From Aphodousia faecalis (GTDB lineage: Bacteria > Pseudomonadota > Gammaproteobacteria > Burkholderiales > Burkholderiaceae_F), in assembly GCA_018712705.1 (NCBI GenBank), contig DVGM01000008.1, positions 1 to 54,704 of the forward strand: a stretch of 54,704 nucleotides of DNA. Direction: 5' to 3'. Shown here piece by piece: positions 26,312 through 36,001 of the stretch. The position numbers and the translations under genes are program-made. The notes below the pieces were generated by a model. It was given only the letters and a program-made list of their open reading frames with translations. It was not told where the DNA came from and did not search any database. Every line of letters begins with the position of its first letter. Position 1 is the first letter of the stretch.

Positions 26312-27274
26312 ATGAGAATCGTATTTGCAGGAACACCCCCTTTTGCCGCACAAGCTCTTGATGCCTTAATTAAGGCCGGTCATGATGTCTGCCTGGTATT
26401 GTCGCAGCCTGACCGCCCCAGCGGCAGAGGCATGAAACTTACCCCGTCAGCAGTCAAAGCTTTGGCTGCCTCACAGGGTATTCCCGTTCAAACTCCCAGA
26501 ACTTTATCGCATAAAAAAGATCCTCAGGAAGCTTCGGCGATGCATGAGCTTTTGCTCACCACTAACGCTGACGTAATGATTGTTGCCGCCTACGGTATGC
26601 TATTGCCGCAATCCGTGTTGGATATCCCTAAGGGAATCGGTCCGGATAATTCCGTTAAATGCATCAACATTCACGCCAGTCTTTTGCCTCGTTGGCGAGG
26701 AGCCGCTCCCATTACGCGGGCTATAGAGGCCGGGGACTCTTCTTTTGGTGTAACACTCATGAAAATGGAGGCCGGACTCGATACGGGCCCCATGCTTTTG
26801 CAAAAGAGCTTCCCCTTAAAAGGAGACGAAACGACCGCTTCTCTTACAGAAACTGTCGCTGAATTGGGAGCGGATATGTTGGTGCAATTGTTGTCGGCCC
26901 CTCAAGACATCTCAATAACACCTCAACCTGAAGAAGGCGTAACTTATGCTCATAAAGTTACTAAAGATGAGGGACGTTTGAACTTTTCGCTGCCGGCTTC
27001 AGAAATCGAAAGAAAGATTAGAGCCTTTTCTCCTTTCCCGTCTTCCTTTGCCGAGCATAACGGAACGTTGATTAAATTCTGGCAAGCCCAGTTGTGTCCC
27101 GAGATCAGCGGACAACCGGGTGAAGTCGTTGAAGCTGATAAGAATGGTGTTACTGTTGCCTGCGGAAGTGGGGCCATTCGTGCAACCGTTCTGCAACGTC
27201 CCGGAAAACCAAAAATGCCTGCACAAAGTTTCCTGCAAGGCTATGCAATATCAACTGGGGAGTACTTCAAATGA
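26312..27274 (+). CDS. fmt: Methionyl-tRNA formyltransferase
   Basis: Fmt puts a formyl group from 10-formyl-tetrahydrofolate onto initiator Met-tRNA. The 320-residue protein starts MRIVFAGTPPFAAQALDALI and has the catalytic segment INIHASLLPRWRGAAPITRA with the key Asn and His, and the LDTGPMLLQK stretch. The C-terminal tRNA-binding domain is present and the length is normal. rsmB follows with a 4-base overlap, so the two are translationally coupled. Confidence 0.97.
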   Translation: MRIVFAGTPPFAAQALDALIKAGHDVCLVLSQPDRPSGRGMKLTPSAVKALAASQGIPVQTPRTLSHKKDPQEASAMHELLLTTNADVMIVAAYGMLLPQSVLDIPKGIGPDNSVKCINIHASLLPRWRGAAPITRAIEAGDSSFGVTLMKMEAGLDTGPMLLQKSFPLKGDETTASLTETVAELGADMLVQLLSAPQDISITPQPEEGVTYAHKVTKDEGRLNFSLPASEIERKIRAFSPFPSSFAEHNGTLIKFWQAQLCPEISGQPGEVVEADKNGVTVACGSGAIRATVLQRPGKPKMPAQSFLQGYAISTGEYFK

Positions 27275-28578
27275 GTACTTCGCTCAGTAAAGCCATCGCA
27301 ATTAGTGCCATCGGATGGCAGAAAATGCTGTCCGAGTCCTGCTCGTTGGAAAAGGCGCTTGAAGTGTGTCTTGCCGGACAGCCAAACGAAATGAAAAGGG
27401 TAGTACAGAGTCTGCTCTATACGACCGTAAGACATCGGGCAAAAGTAGAACTGCTTTTAGGCAAACTCGTTAAAAAGCCGCCCCAGGAAAATACAAAAGC
27501 TTTACTGTACATCGCGCTGGCGTTACTTCTTGAAGGAAAAGAAAAGGCATTTACAGTCGTCAATCAGGCTGTCGATGCCGCAAAGATGAACGCAGAGACA
27601 GCTTGGAGCAGCGGATTTATTAATGCGGTTCTGAGAAATTTTTTGCGCAGTCGCTCTCAACTGACGGCCAGTTTCAAAACAAATCTTTCGGCTCAGTTCA
27701 ACGCTCCTGGTTGGTGGATATCCAAGGTAAGACAAGCCTATCCGAACCAATGGAGAGAAATTCTGAGTACTCAAAATAAACAGCCGCCTTTAACAGTCCG
27801 CGTCAATCGATCCAAAATATCAGTGAGTGATTTTCTACTGAAATTAGAACAAAATGGATTGACTGGTAAACAAGTAGGCTCATGGGCTGTCGTCATTGAA
27901 CCGGCTTGCCCAGTTAACAAGATTCCGGGATTTTTCGAGGGACTGTGTTCCATTCAAGATGCCGGCAGTCAGCTGGTAACTGAATTGTTGACACTCAAAG
28001 ACGGAGATCGAGTGTTAGACGCTTGTGCTGCTCCTGGCGGAAAAAGCGCTCAGTTACTCGAAACTTATAAGCTTGACCTGACGGCAATGGAAATTGATCC
28101 GAAAAGAGCCCCCCGAATTAAGGACACTCTTTCACGACTTAATCTCAACGCTAAAATTGTCGTTGGAGATGCCAGCGATGAGTCTTGCGTTGAAAAACTT
28201 GGGGATTTCGATGCAATTGTGTTGGACGCCCCGTGTACAGCTTCCGGCATCGTTCGCAGACATCCTGACATTGTCTGGTCTAGGAGACCGGAGGACGTTG
28301 CACTTCTGGCTCAAAGACAGAGGAAAATTTTGGAAACTCTCTGGAAGAGACTGCCATATGGCAAAGATTTGTTGTATATCGTTTGTTCTCTTTTTCCAGA
28401 AGAAGGGCCTGAGCAAATTAAGTGTTTCTTAGAAAAACACCCCGAAGCTCATTTAAAAGGAACACCCCTAACGCCAGATGGAGTATTGAGACTTCTCCCG
28501 ACAGAGCAGGAAGCCGATAAGAACTTGCCATCCAACCATGACGGGTTCTTCTATGCACTACTCACAAAAAGAGTGTGA
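27271..28578 (+). CDS. rsmB: 16S rRNA m5C967 methyltransferase RsmB
   Basis: RsmB (Sun/Fmu) methylates C967 of 16S rRNA with SAM. The 435-residue protein has an N-terminal NusB-like helical domain (about 1-140) and a Rossmann methyltransferase domain with the SAM motif DACAAPGGKSAQLLE, the DAPCTASGIVRRHPDI motif and the second cysteine motif YIVCSLFPEEGPEQI. The length is typical. It overlaps fmt by 4 bases and leads on to the DUF4390 gene 5 bases later. Confidence 0.95.
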   Translation: MSTSLSKAIAISAIGWQKMLSESCSLEKALEVCLAGQPNEMKRVVQSLLYTTVRHRAKVELLLGKLVKKPPQENTKALLYIALALLLEGKEKAFTVVNQAVDAAKMNAETAWSSGFINAVLRNFLRSRSQLTASFKTNLSAQFNAPGWWISKVRQAYPNQWREILSTQNKQPPLTVRVNRSKISVSDFLLKLEQNGLTGKQVGSWAVVIEPACPVNKIPGFFEGLCSIQDAGSQLVTELLTLKDGDRVLDACAAPGGKSAQLLETYKLDLTAMEIDPKRAPRIKDTLSRLNLNAKIVVGDASDESCVEKLGDFDAIVLDAPCTASGIVRRHPDIVWSRRPEDVALLAQRQRKILETLWKRLPYGKDLLYIVCSLFPEEGPEQIKCFLEKHPEAHLKGTPLTPDGVLRLLPTEQEADKNLPSNHDGFFYALLTKRV

Positions 28579-28583
28579 GGTAA

Positions 28584-29186
28584 GTGATGCAAGTGGTTCG
28601 ACACGTTATCAATCTGATGCTGCCCCTTATTTTAGGGTTGGGCGTTGTCGTGCCAGCCTGGGCCAATGACATTACGATTATGTCATCTTCCTTGTCCTCC
28701 CGCACTTCTCCTCCCGAAGGGTTGTACTTGGACGTTAACGTTGAATTTGATCTTCCTAGAAGTGTTCAAGACGCACTAAATAGGGGAATTCCTCTGTATT
28801 TCATCACAGAGTTTTCTATTGAACATCAACGTTGGTATTGGGTCAATAAGCCAATTATTGAGGCCTCATTAATGACCCGCCTTTCATACAGTCCACTGAC
28901 ACGACAATATCGCTTGTCTCGGGGTGGTCTCTCCCAATCTTTTGATTCTCTGTCTGAAACTCTGACCATTCTTAAATCACTGCACGGATGGCGTGTATCC
29001 GAGAATCCTTTTATTGATAGTCCTGAGGATTGTGTAGCCGAAGTCCAGGTCAGATTAGACACCGAACAACTCCCCCTGCCGATGCAAGTGACAATTGGAG
29101 AAAACGATTGGGATCTGACTTCTGATTGGCATACGGTTGATTTTGACCAAAGTGTCACGAATCCCCAGAAGGATAACGAGCAATGA
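28584..29186 (+). CDS. DUF4390 protein
   Basis: This 200-residue protein matches the DUF4390 family, found in Betaproteobacteria between rsmB and ntrY. An N-terminal hydrophobic signal (MLPLILGLGVVVPAWAND) implies export to the periplasm. No catalytic motif is visible. Its stop overlaps the ntrY start by 4 bases (ATGA), so the proteins are coupled; a role in signalling with the NtrY sensor is inferred from this position only. Confidence 0.8.
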   Translation: MMQVVRHVINLMLPLILGLGVVVPAWANDITIMSSSLSSRTSPPEGLYLDVNVEFDLPRSVQDALNRGIPLYFITEFSIEHQRWYWVNKPIIEASLMTRLSYSPLTRQYRLSRGGLSQSFDSLSETLTILKSLHGWRVSENPFIDSPEDCVAEVQVRLDTEQLPLPMQVTIGENDWDLTSDWHTVDFDQSVTNPQKDNEQ

Positions 29187-31336
29187 AATATCGCCTAAGA
29201 TACGGTGCGAGTATCGGTCTCGCCATAGTGGTGGTTTTATTGTTCTTACTAACCTCCGCCGGTTCTACCTCCCACAAGCTTGAACCTTATTTCCCCTTGC
29301 TTTTGGTCATCAATGCTTTGGTTGTTTTCGGCTTATTGGTTGCCGTTATCTCATTAATTTCCAGACTCATTAAGCGGTTTCGCCAAAAACAATTCGGCTC
29401 ACGAATGTTGGCATCGCTTGTCTGCACCATTTCTCTGGTCGCCCTTTTACCGTCATTGCTGATTTACACCATTTCCACACACCTAATCTCGCAAGCTTTT
29501 GACTCTGGTGTTGATTCAAGAGTGGAAACCGCTTTGGATTCTGGCGTAGCTCTTGCACAAAATTCTTTATTGAGAATCCAAAATGATCAACTTGTCACCA
29601 CCCGCACCATTGCGGATAGGCTCAGCACCATTTCATTTGAGGAGATGAGTGATGAGTTGATGCGTATGAGCGATCTGACGAATTCGGCCATTTTGTTCTT
29701 AATTGACGGCAATGGACAAATCATTACCCAAACTTCTCCCTTGGGTTCTATTAATCTTGCTATATCAATAAGGGATCTTCAGACTGTACGACAACAGGGC
29801 TATTTTTCTAATCTGGAGGAAGACGCCGATTCAACTGATTTTCAACGAAACCTGCTCAGAATCAGAACAATTGTCCCCATTAATAATCACTCATCTTCCG
29901 ATGAACTTTTTCTGCAGGTCAGTATTGAAATTCCGGAATCCGTTGCCCATAACATTAACGCCGTCACAAATGGCCTTCGAGACTATCAACAGATTATTTT
30001 CTCAAGAAGTGGGTTGCAAACTATCTACCACTGGTCGTTGATTTTAACGTTGATCCTAGCTGTTCTCTGCGCTGTTTTAGCGGCATTTTCCTTCGCCAGC
30101 CGAATGACTGCGCCGATTCGACAACTGGCGGAAGGCACACGTCGAGTAACCGGTGGTCACTTCCAGCCCATTAAAGAGTTCACAGGAGCCGATGAAATTA
30201 ATGAGTTAACACGTGCTTTCAATGTGATGGTTCGACGTGTTAATGATGCGATGGACACATTGGAAAGCAGAAGAGAGAGGTTGGAACAATCCAATATTTT
30301 CCGGGAAAGAATTTTGGAAAATCTCTCCACTGGCATCATCGTACTGGATCATCTAAAACGTTTGCGCTCTGCCAATATGGGAGCCGTTCGAATCCTAGGC
30401 AATAGTGTTTTACAAATTGGCGTTTCGCTCCAAGAGGCAAATCCCGATCTTGCGAATCTGATATTACCAATGCTTTCAGGAAACTCACGGACGGTTAAGC
30501 AGGAAAACGTTTCACTGTCGGTAGACGGCAAAAAAGAGCCGCTCACGCTCATGCTTCGGACTTCGTCCGTTCCTCTTAATGATGGTCCCGGTTACCTGAT
30601 CGTGATTGATGATATGACACAAGCTGTTGCCGCCCAACGAGTTATTGCTTGGGGTGAGGTCGCTCGACGTATGGCTCATGAAATCAAAAACCCATTGACC
30701 CCCATACAGTTAGCGGCTGAACGCATGCAAATAAAACTTTCCAAACATTTGCCAGAGGAAGACATCATTTTATTAAATCGCTATACCAACACGATCGTTG
30801 AGCAGGTTTCTTCCATAAAGCAGATGGTCAATGACTTCCGGGATTACGCAAAACTTCCTAAACCCACATTAAGGCCTTTAAATTTAAACGCTGTGCTCGA
30901 TGATGTTGCATTACTTTATCGACAGGCTGGGGGTTTTGTGTCGTTATCTTTAGAGGATAACATTCCTGAAATTTTGGCGGATCGCGCCCAGTTACTACAA
31001 GTTCTTCACAATCTTTTATCAAACGCCAAAGAAGCCTCTAAAAATGAAGCCGAATGCAAAATTTACCTATCCACGCATTTAGAACGTGATGGTAAGGAGA
31101 AAACTGTTATCCTCACAATTCGGGATAATGGCCCGGGCTTTAGCGAGCAAATACTTGAGCACGCTTTTGAGCCGTACATCACCACCAAAGACACCGGTAC
31201 TGGCTTAGGTTTACCCATGGTGAAAAAAATTATTGAAGAACATGGAGGTTGGATCACGTTGGCTAATGGATCCAATTCCAATGAGCAGAAATCAAATGGT
31301 GCTATAGTTACAATTGGTTTTGTCAATTTAGCCTGA
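29183..31336 (+). CDS. ntrY: NtrY-family sensor histidine kinase
   Basis: This 717-residue membrane sensor kinase has two N-terminal membrane segments, a third (LISRLIKRFRQ follows it), a long periplasmic domain, another membrane segment near residue 285, HAMP and PAS regions, then the kinase. The H-box reads MAHEIKNPLTPIQLAAERM with His 499, and the ATP-binding part has LLSNAKEAS and DNGPGFSE. NtrY homologues sense redox or nitrogen state and phosphorylate NtrX. It is coupled to the DUF4390 gene and followed by ntrX 29 bases on. Confidence 0.9.
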   Translation: MKYRLRYGASIGLAIVVVLLFLLTSAGSTSHKLEPYFPLLLVINALVVFGLLVAVISLISRLIKRFRQKQFGSRMLASLVCTISLVALLPSLLIYTISTHLISQAFDSGVDSRVETALDSGVALAQNSLLRIQNDQLVTTRTIADRLSTISFEEMSDELMRMSDLTNSAILFLIDGNGQIITQTSPLGSINLAISIRDLQTVRQQGYFSNLEEDADSTDFQRNLLRIRTIVPINNHSSSDELFLQVSIEIPESVAHNINAVTNGLRDYQQIIFSRSGLQTIYHWSLILTLILAVLCAVLAAFSFASRMTAPIRQLAEGTRRVTGGHFQPIKEFTGADEINELTRAFNVMVRRVNDAMDTLESRRERLEQSNIFRERILENLSTGIIVLDHLKRLRSANMGAVRILGNSVLQIGVSLQEANPDLANLILPMLSGNSRTVKQENVSLSVDGKKEPLTLMLRTSSVPLNDGPGYLIVIDDMTQAVAAQRVIAWGEVARRMAHEIKNPLTPIQLAAERMQIKLSKHLPEEDIILLNRYTNTIVEQVSSIKQMVNDFRDYAKLPKPTLRPLNLNAVLDDVALLYRQAGGFVSLSLEDNIPEILADRAQLLQVLHNLLSNAKEASKNEAECKIYLSTHLERDGKEKTVILTIRDNGPGFSEQILEHAFEPYITTKDTGTGLGLPMVKKIIEEHGGWITLANGSNSNEQKSNGAIVTIGFVNLA

Positions 31337-31365
31337 CCTTTTTTCTCAGACTCTTATTTATTTAA

Positions 31366-32013
31366 ATGGCAAACATTCTTGTTGTAGATGACGAAGTCGG
31401 AATCAGAGAACTTTTTAGTGAAATTCTCTCCGATGAGGGTTATACCGTTACTGTTGCTGCCAATAGTGCCGAAGCCCGACTAGCATTGCGCTCATGTTCC
31501 CCCGATGTGATTTTGCTCGATATCTGGATGCCAGATACCGATGGCATGTCGTTGCTTAAAGAATGGGCTTCTCAAGGACCTCTTCCTTGCCCGGTCATCA
31601 TGATGTCGGGACATGCCAACATCGACATGGCTGTAGAAGCTACGAAGTTCGGGGCTTATTCTTTTTTAGAGAAACCCACTTCCATAAAAACGTTGACGGA
31701 AGCCTTAAGGGCTGCGTTGGCTGCCAAGCAAACGATGGAAAGAACGGCCGCTTTAAAACAGGCTGCTTCGGACTCCGCTGAGAAAAAGGCTGCCAAAGAA
31801 AAAACACTCTCTCATACTCTTGGAGAGTTAGTTGATTTTTCACTTCCCCTGAGAGAAGCAAGGGATCAATTTGAACGTGCTTATTTTGCACACCTTCTCG
31901 AACAAGAAAATTACAGTATGACCCGTGTTGCTGCCAAAGCTCAACTTGAACGTACGCATCTCTACAGAAAGCTACGACAATTGGGCATTGAGTGGACAAA
32001 GGAAGAGTCTTGA
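31366..32013 (+). CDS. ntrX: NtrX-like response regulator lacking the AAA+ domain
   Basis: The partner regulator of NtrY has only 215 residues; classic NtrX has about 450. The receiver domain is complete (acidic pocket DDE at 8-10, phosphorylation site Asp52, Lys103 in FLEKP). A linker of about 50 residues rich in Ala and Lys follows. The C-terminus is a Fis-type helix-turn-helix (MTRVAAKAQLERTHLYRKLRQLGI). The sigma54-contacting AAA+ domain, with its GAFTGA and Walker motifs, is missing, and the frame is intact with no sign of a deletion scar. It should therefore bind DNA without acting as a sigma54 activator. Confidence 0.85.
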   Translation: MANILVVDDEVGIRELFSEILSDEGYTVTVAANSAEARLALRSCSPDVILLDIWMPDTDGMSLLKEWASQGPLPCPVIMMSGHANIDMAVEATKFGAYSFLEKPTSIKTLTEALRAALAAKQTMERTAALKQAASDSAEKKAAKEKTLSHTLGELVDFSLPLREARDQFERAYFAHLLEQENYSMTRVAAKAQLERTHLYRKLRQLGIEWTKEES

Positions 32014-32054
32014 TTTTTTCTTGGGGACGCAGACTAAGCTTGTAACCATAACTT

Positions 32055-33452
32055 ATGAAGATTTTGATTTTGGGAGCCGGCCGCGTTGGCCGATCCGTTG
32101 CTGAAACACTGGTCAGTGATGCCAACGATATTACGATCGTTGATGAATCTGCCGAGCGCATTGCTTTGATGCAGGAACGGTTCGACCTCAGAGGTATTGT
32201 CGGAGACGCCAGTTCACCGTCAGTATTAAGCAGTGCCGGCGCAATGGATGCTGACTTACTGATCGCCGTGACTGCCAACGACGAAACAAACCTCGTGGCC
32301 TGTACTTTGGCGGCGCAGATTTTTAACATTCCTATGCGCATTGCACGAGTCAGAGACAGCGAACTCAGACATTACCCCAGAATTTTAGGTGATGAAGGTT
32401 TTCGGGCCACTAGTGTTATTTGGCCTGAACTAGCTCTCGTTACACAATTTTCAAAGCTCATTACCTTCCCTGCTGCCCAGCAGGTTCTTAACTTTGCCGA
32501 TGACAAGTTAACCCTCTTTACAGTCAATTCCATCGAAAACGCTCCTCTTACCGGAAAAACTCTGGAAGAAGCTTTTCGTTTATTGCCTCAGGCGAAGATG
32601 CGTTTTATCTCCATATATCGCCGCAATAGAAGGCTGGAATGTCGAAATGACACTGTCATTGAAGCGGATGATGAGATCACTGTTTTGGTTTCTAGTGACT
32701 GTGCTGAAACAGTGATTGAAGCTTTTCATCCTTTCGAAAAAGCCGAGACAATCGTACTGATCAATGGAGGAGAGTTATCGGCGCTGTTAACCGACAAACT
32801 CGAGCCCACCCGCTCAAAAAGAAGAGTCAAAATTTTTGAAGGGAAAAAAGAAATTGCTGAAGACCTCTCGCATCGTCTCACCAGCAACCGAGTCTCCGTA
32901 TCTCTTGTCAAGCATGATGATACATTGACCTTGATGCAAGAAGGGATTGATCAGGCCGATGTCGTGGTTGCGTTATCGAACAATGACGAAACCAATATCA
33001 TGGCTGCGCTACTGGCTAAGCGTCTGGGAGCAAAGCGCAGCATTGTTTTATTGGAAAATCAAGTCTATTCTGACTTGGTACGCGGAACCGAGGTTGATGT
33101 TACAGTGTCACCTACCCAGGCCTCACTCGGTGAATTGTTAAGACATATTCGTTACGGCGATGTTGTTAATGCCCAAGAGCTCTACCAAGACAAGGCCGAA
33201 GCTTTGGAAATTATTGCCCACGGCACCAAGAAGAGTTCAAAGGTTGTCGGCAAAGCATTAAAAGAAATTGCCTTTCCGAAAGGTGTCTCTGTGGGAGCAA
33301 TTGTTCGGGGAGAAGGAGATGATGCCAACGTGCTCATGGCCGAACCCGATCTTACCGTTATGGACGATGATCACTTGATTTTGTTTGTTCCAAACAAAAA
33401 AGTGATCCAACGCATTGAACACTTATTTGAAGTGGACGTTGGCTTCTTCTAA
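32055..33452 (+). CDS. trkA: Trk potassium uptake NAD-binding regulator TrkA
   Basis: TrkA is the cytoplasmic ring protein that gates the potassium channel TrkH. The 465-residue protein has two RCK repeats. Each has an NAD-binding Rossmann domain (MKILILGAGRVGRSVAETLV at the start; the second is around IVLINGGELS at about residue 233, with a changed glycine pattern) followed by a TrkA-C domain. The length is normal. trkH starts 11 bases later. Confidence 0.93.
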   Translation: MKILILGAGRVGRSVAETLVSDANDITIVDESAERIALMQERFDLRGIVGDASSPSVLSSAGAMDADLLIAVTANDETNLVACTLAAQIFNIPMRIARVRDSELRHYPRILGDEGFRATSVIWPELALVTQFSKLITFPAAQQVLNFADDKLTLFTVNSIENAPLTGKTLEEAFRLLPQAKMRFISIYRRNRRLECRNDTVIEADDEITVLVSSDCAETVIEAFHPFEKAETIVLINGGELSALLTDKLEPTRSKRRVKIFEGKKEIAEDLSHRLTSNRVSVSLVKHDDTLTLMQEGIDQADVVVALSNNDETNIMAALLAKRLGAKRSIVLLENQVYSDLVRGTEVDVTVSPTQASLGELLRHIRYGDVVNAQELYQDKAEALEIIAHGTKKSSKVVGKALKEIAFPKGVSVGAIVRGEGDDANVLMAEPDLTVMDDDHLILFVPNKKVIQRIEHLFEVDVGFF

Positions 33453-33463
33453 GAGAGTTCACC

Positions 33464-34936
33464 ATGCTCCGAACGTTAAAACGCCTCCTCTTCCCGGTAC
33501 TCAATGCATTAGGGCCTCTGCTCATCATATTAGCGGCCGCGCAACTGCTGCCCATTGCTATTGCCTATCGGGATGGAGAAAACGTCCTGTCGGAGTTTTT
33601 TACTTCTGCTGCCATCAGTTTATTTGTCGGCTTGCTGTTTCTTTTTTCGACCAAGCGCTTTAAGCGTGAACTCGAACCCAGAGACGGATTTTTACTGGTG
33701 ACGCTCTCGTGGTTCACAGCCGCCGTCTTCGGCTCCATTCCATTGGTTTTGTTGTTACCTGAAGTCCCCTATTACCGGTTATTTTTTGAAGCTGTTTCCT
33801 GTCTGACCACAACAGGAGCAACAGCTCTAACCAATCTGGCTGATTTACCCCTTTCTCTTAACTATTGGCGTTGTTTGCTCTCTTGGTTGGGAGGCATGGG
33901 GATCATCGTCTTAGCTGTCGCCATTTTGCCTCTGTTGGGTGTCGGCGGAGCTCAGTTATTTAAAGTCGAAAATTCCAATCTATTCAAAGACGATCGACTC
34001 ACACCCCGTATTGCAGATACAGCCAAGGCTCTCTACGGCATTTACATCCTTGCGTCGGCCGCTTGCGTAACGGCGTATCACTGGGCCGGTATGAATTGGG
34101 ATGATGCGGTTATGTTCATGTTTACAACCATGAGCCTAAGCGGAATTACGCCTTACGATCAAAGCATTGGCTACTTTAATTCTCCGGCCATTGAAATGGT
34201 TGCCGTCGCTTTCATTGTTTTTTCCGGCTTTAACTTCTCTTTGCATTTCACCGCTTGGAGGCAACGTTCAATTTCCGCCTATTTCACTGATATTGAAGCA
34301 CGTTCTTGGCTTTTTGTTTTATTGATCGGTATTTCAATTGTTTTTGGCGTATTAACTTTTAATCACGTCTATCCAACGTGGGAAATTACACTACGACACG
34401 CCGTATTCAATGTGGCTTCCCTTTTCTCAACGACAGGCTATACAACCGAAAACTACGAACTCTGGCCGTCGTCGTTGGGATTTTTACTCTTAATTGGCAG
34501 TCTTTTTGCTTCTTGTTCCGGATCAACGGGCGGCGGTGTCAAAATGATTCGCATGCTCATTTTTGTAAAGCAAGCCATTCTCTGTCTTCACACATTACTT
34601 CGACCGCGAGATTTTCTGCCGTTAAGATTGGGGAAACACACCATCTCTAATAACTTAGCCGCTAACGTATCAGCCTTTTTTGCACTGCATGTCTCCGTCG
34701 TTCTTGTGTGCACCCTGCTGATTATGTTTTCCGGCGTCAATTTAACTGAAGCCTTCTCAACTGTTCTCGCCTGCATTGCCAACACCGGCCCTGGCCTTGG
34801 CTCAGTGGGCCCCGCCGGCAATTACGCATCGTGTAATCCCATGCATCTGTGGGTGGGATCATTTTGTATGTTTGTCGGCCGTTTGGAACTTTTCACTGTC
34901 TTTGTGATCTTTACGAGGTCTTTCTGGCGAAGTTAG
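33464..34936 (+). CDS. trkH: Trk potassium uptake channel TrkH
   Basis: This is the membrane channel of the Trk system, 490 residues with about 10-12 membrane segments. Selectivity-filter-like stretches are present in each pore repeat: TTTGATAL, MSLSGITPYD, STTGYTTENY and ANTGPGLGSVGP. It forms an operon with trkA. The last bases overlap the convergent DUF1840 gene by 4 bases. Confidence 0.93.
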   Translation: MLRTLKRLLFPVLNALGPLLIILAAAQLLPIAIAYRDGENVLSEFFTSAAISLFVGLLFLFSTKRFKRELEPRDGFLLVTLSWFTAAVFGSIPLVLLLPEVPYYRLFFEAVSCLTTTGATALTNLADLPLSLNYWRCLLSWLGGMGIIVLAVAILPLLGVGGAQLFKVENSNLFKDDRLTPRIADTAKALYGIYILASAACVTAYHWAGMNWDDAVMFMFTTMSLSGITPYDQSIGYFNSPAIEMVAVAFIVFSGFNFSLHFTAWRQRSISAYFTDIEARSWLFVLLIGISIVFGVLTFNHVYPTWEITLRHAVFNVASLFSTTGYTTENYELWPSSLGFLLLIGSLFASCSGSTGGGVKMIRMLIFVKQAILCLHTLLRPRDFLPLRLGKHTISNNLAANVSAFFALHVSVVLVCTLLIMFSGVNLTEAFSTVLACIANTGPGLGSVGPAGNYASCNPMHLWVGSFCMFVGRLELFTVFVIFTRSFWRS

Positions 34937-35259
34937 GTGAGCGGTTCCCAGTGAACGTTGACCCCCTTATCGGACGCCTTTCTTAATAGTTTCAAAAGTG
35001 CATAAAACCGTGTTTTGATGGCAACAGAAGCTAACATTGCGGGCTTTTCTTTGGCTTCATCCTCGTCTTCCGGCACTTCTGACTGAGCAATGGATTCGAT
35101 AACCTGTTCCAATGAGGCAATGATTGAAGGCAGATCTTGCGCTAAAAAGGCTCCTCTTTCGTGGAAAATAATCCCAGCTTCTTTAAACACTGGTTCAACA
35201 TGATTTCGCATCATGATGACTTCGCCACTAACTTTAGAACGGAAAACAACAACCGCCAT
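34933..35259 (-). CDS. DUF1840 protein
   Basis: This 108-residue soluble protein resembles the DUF1840 family of Betaproteobacteria: a start like VVVFRSKVSGEVIMM, an ILPSIIASLEQVIE-like middle helix, an acidic stretch PEDEDEAKE, and a C-terminal RFYALLKLLRKASDKGVNVHWE. The function is unknown. It lies convergent with trkH, divergent from the UPF0149 gene. Confidence 0.75.
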   Translation of the reverse strand: MAVVVFRSKVSGEVIMMRNHVEPVFKEAGIIFHERGAFLAQDLPSIIASLEQVIESIAQSEVPEDEDEAKEKPAMLASVAIKTRFYALLKLLRKASDKGVNVHWEPLT

Positions 35260-35325
35260 CTCACTCTCCTCTAGGAAATTAGCTTCACTATAATGCTTCT
35301 AAACTCATTATTCTAAGTGATCCAC

Positions 35326-35997
35326 ATGACACGTCCTGCGTTTTCATCCCCCTTAAAAGAAGAAGAATTTGTTGAGCTTGACGAATTGCTTGCTCAACTC
35401 GACGAAGAGAGCATGCCAATGGATGCTTCTCAAGCCGATGGTTTCCTAACCGCTCTTTGTCTTTTACCAAAAGAAGTAAGCCCTGCAGTGTGGATGCCCA
35501 TGATTTTCTCCGCGCCATCGGCTAAAGCCTCTAAGTTGGATGAAAAACGACAGACTCGGCTCGAAGAACTCGTTTACAGACGCTATCGTGAAATAAATCA
35601 GCGTCTTAGTCAATTAAAACCTATCGATCCGATCGTTTTCGAACCGGAAGATGAAAATGGTCAGCCTTTAGAAGGCGAAGACGAAATTATTGCCCTGCAA
35701 CCGTTTGCTTCTGGTTTTTTAGCTGCCGCGCAAAATTGGAGTGGTCTATTGGATTCAGAGGACTCAACAATCAGCTCCTGTCTTGTTGGCATATGGCGCC
35801 ACCTGCCTGATGATGAAATCGGCGATTTTGCTTCCGTAAGAGATGAACTTTTATCTGAATCACCTTTGGAAAATCTCGATGATGCGATTGAAGATGTTGC
35901 CGTTTGCATCAAACAAATAGCGGCCATTACCCGAGGCTTTTCTGAAAAAAGAACTCACAAAACCGAAAAACCATATCGTCGATCAAAGCATCGATAA
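35326..35997 (+). CDS. UPF0149 (YgfB/YecA) family protein
   Basis: This 223-residue protein matches the UPF0149 family: ELDELLAQLDEESMPMDASQADGFLTALCLLP near the start and ALQPFASGFLAAAQNWSGLL in the middle are the characteristic helices. Some members carry a C-terminal SEC-C zinc motif; this one ends instead in a basic Lys/Arg tail. The function is unknown. I prefer ATG 35326 over the GTG 9 bases upstream, although neither has a strong binding site. Confidence 0.78.
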   Translation: MTRPAFSSPLKEEEFVELDELLAQLDEESMPMDASQADGFLTALCLLPKEVSPAVWMPMIFSAPSAKASKLDEKRQTRLEELVYRRYREINQRLSQLKPIDPIVFEPEDENGQPLEGEDEIIALQPFASGFLAAAQNWSGLLDSEDSTISSCLVGIWRHLPDDEIGDFASVRDELLSESPLENLDDAIEDVAVCIKQIAAITRGFSEKRTHKTEKPYRRSKHR

Positions 35998-36001
35998 TAA
36001 C

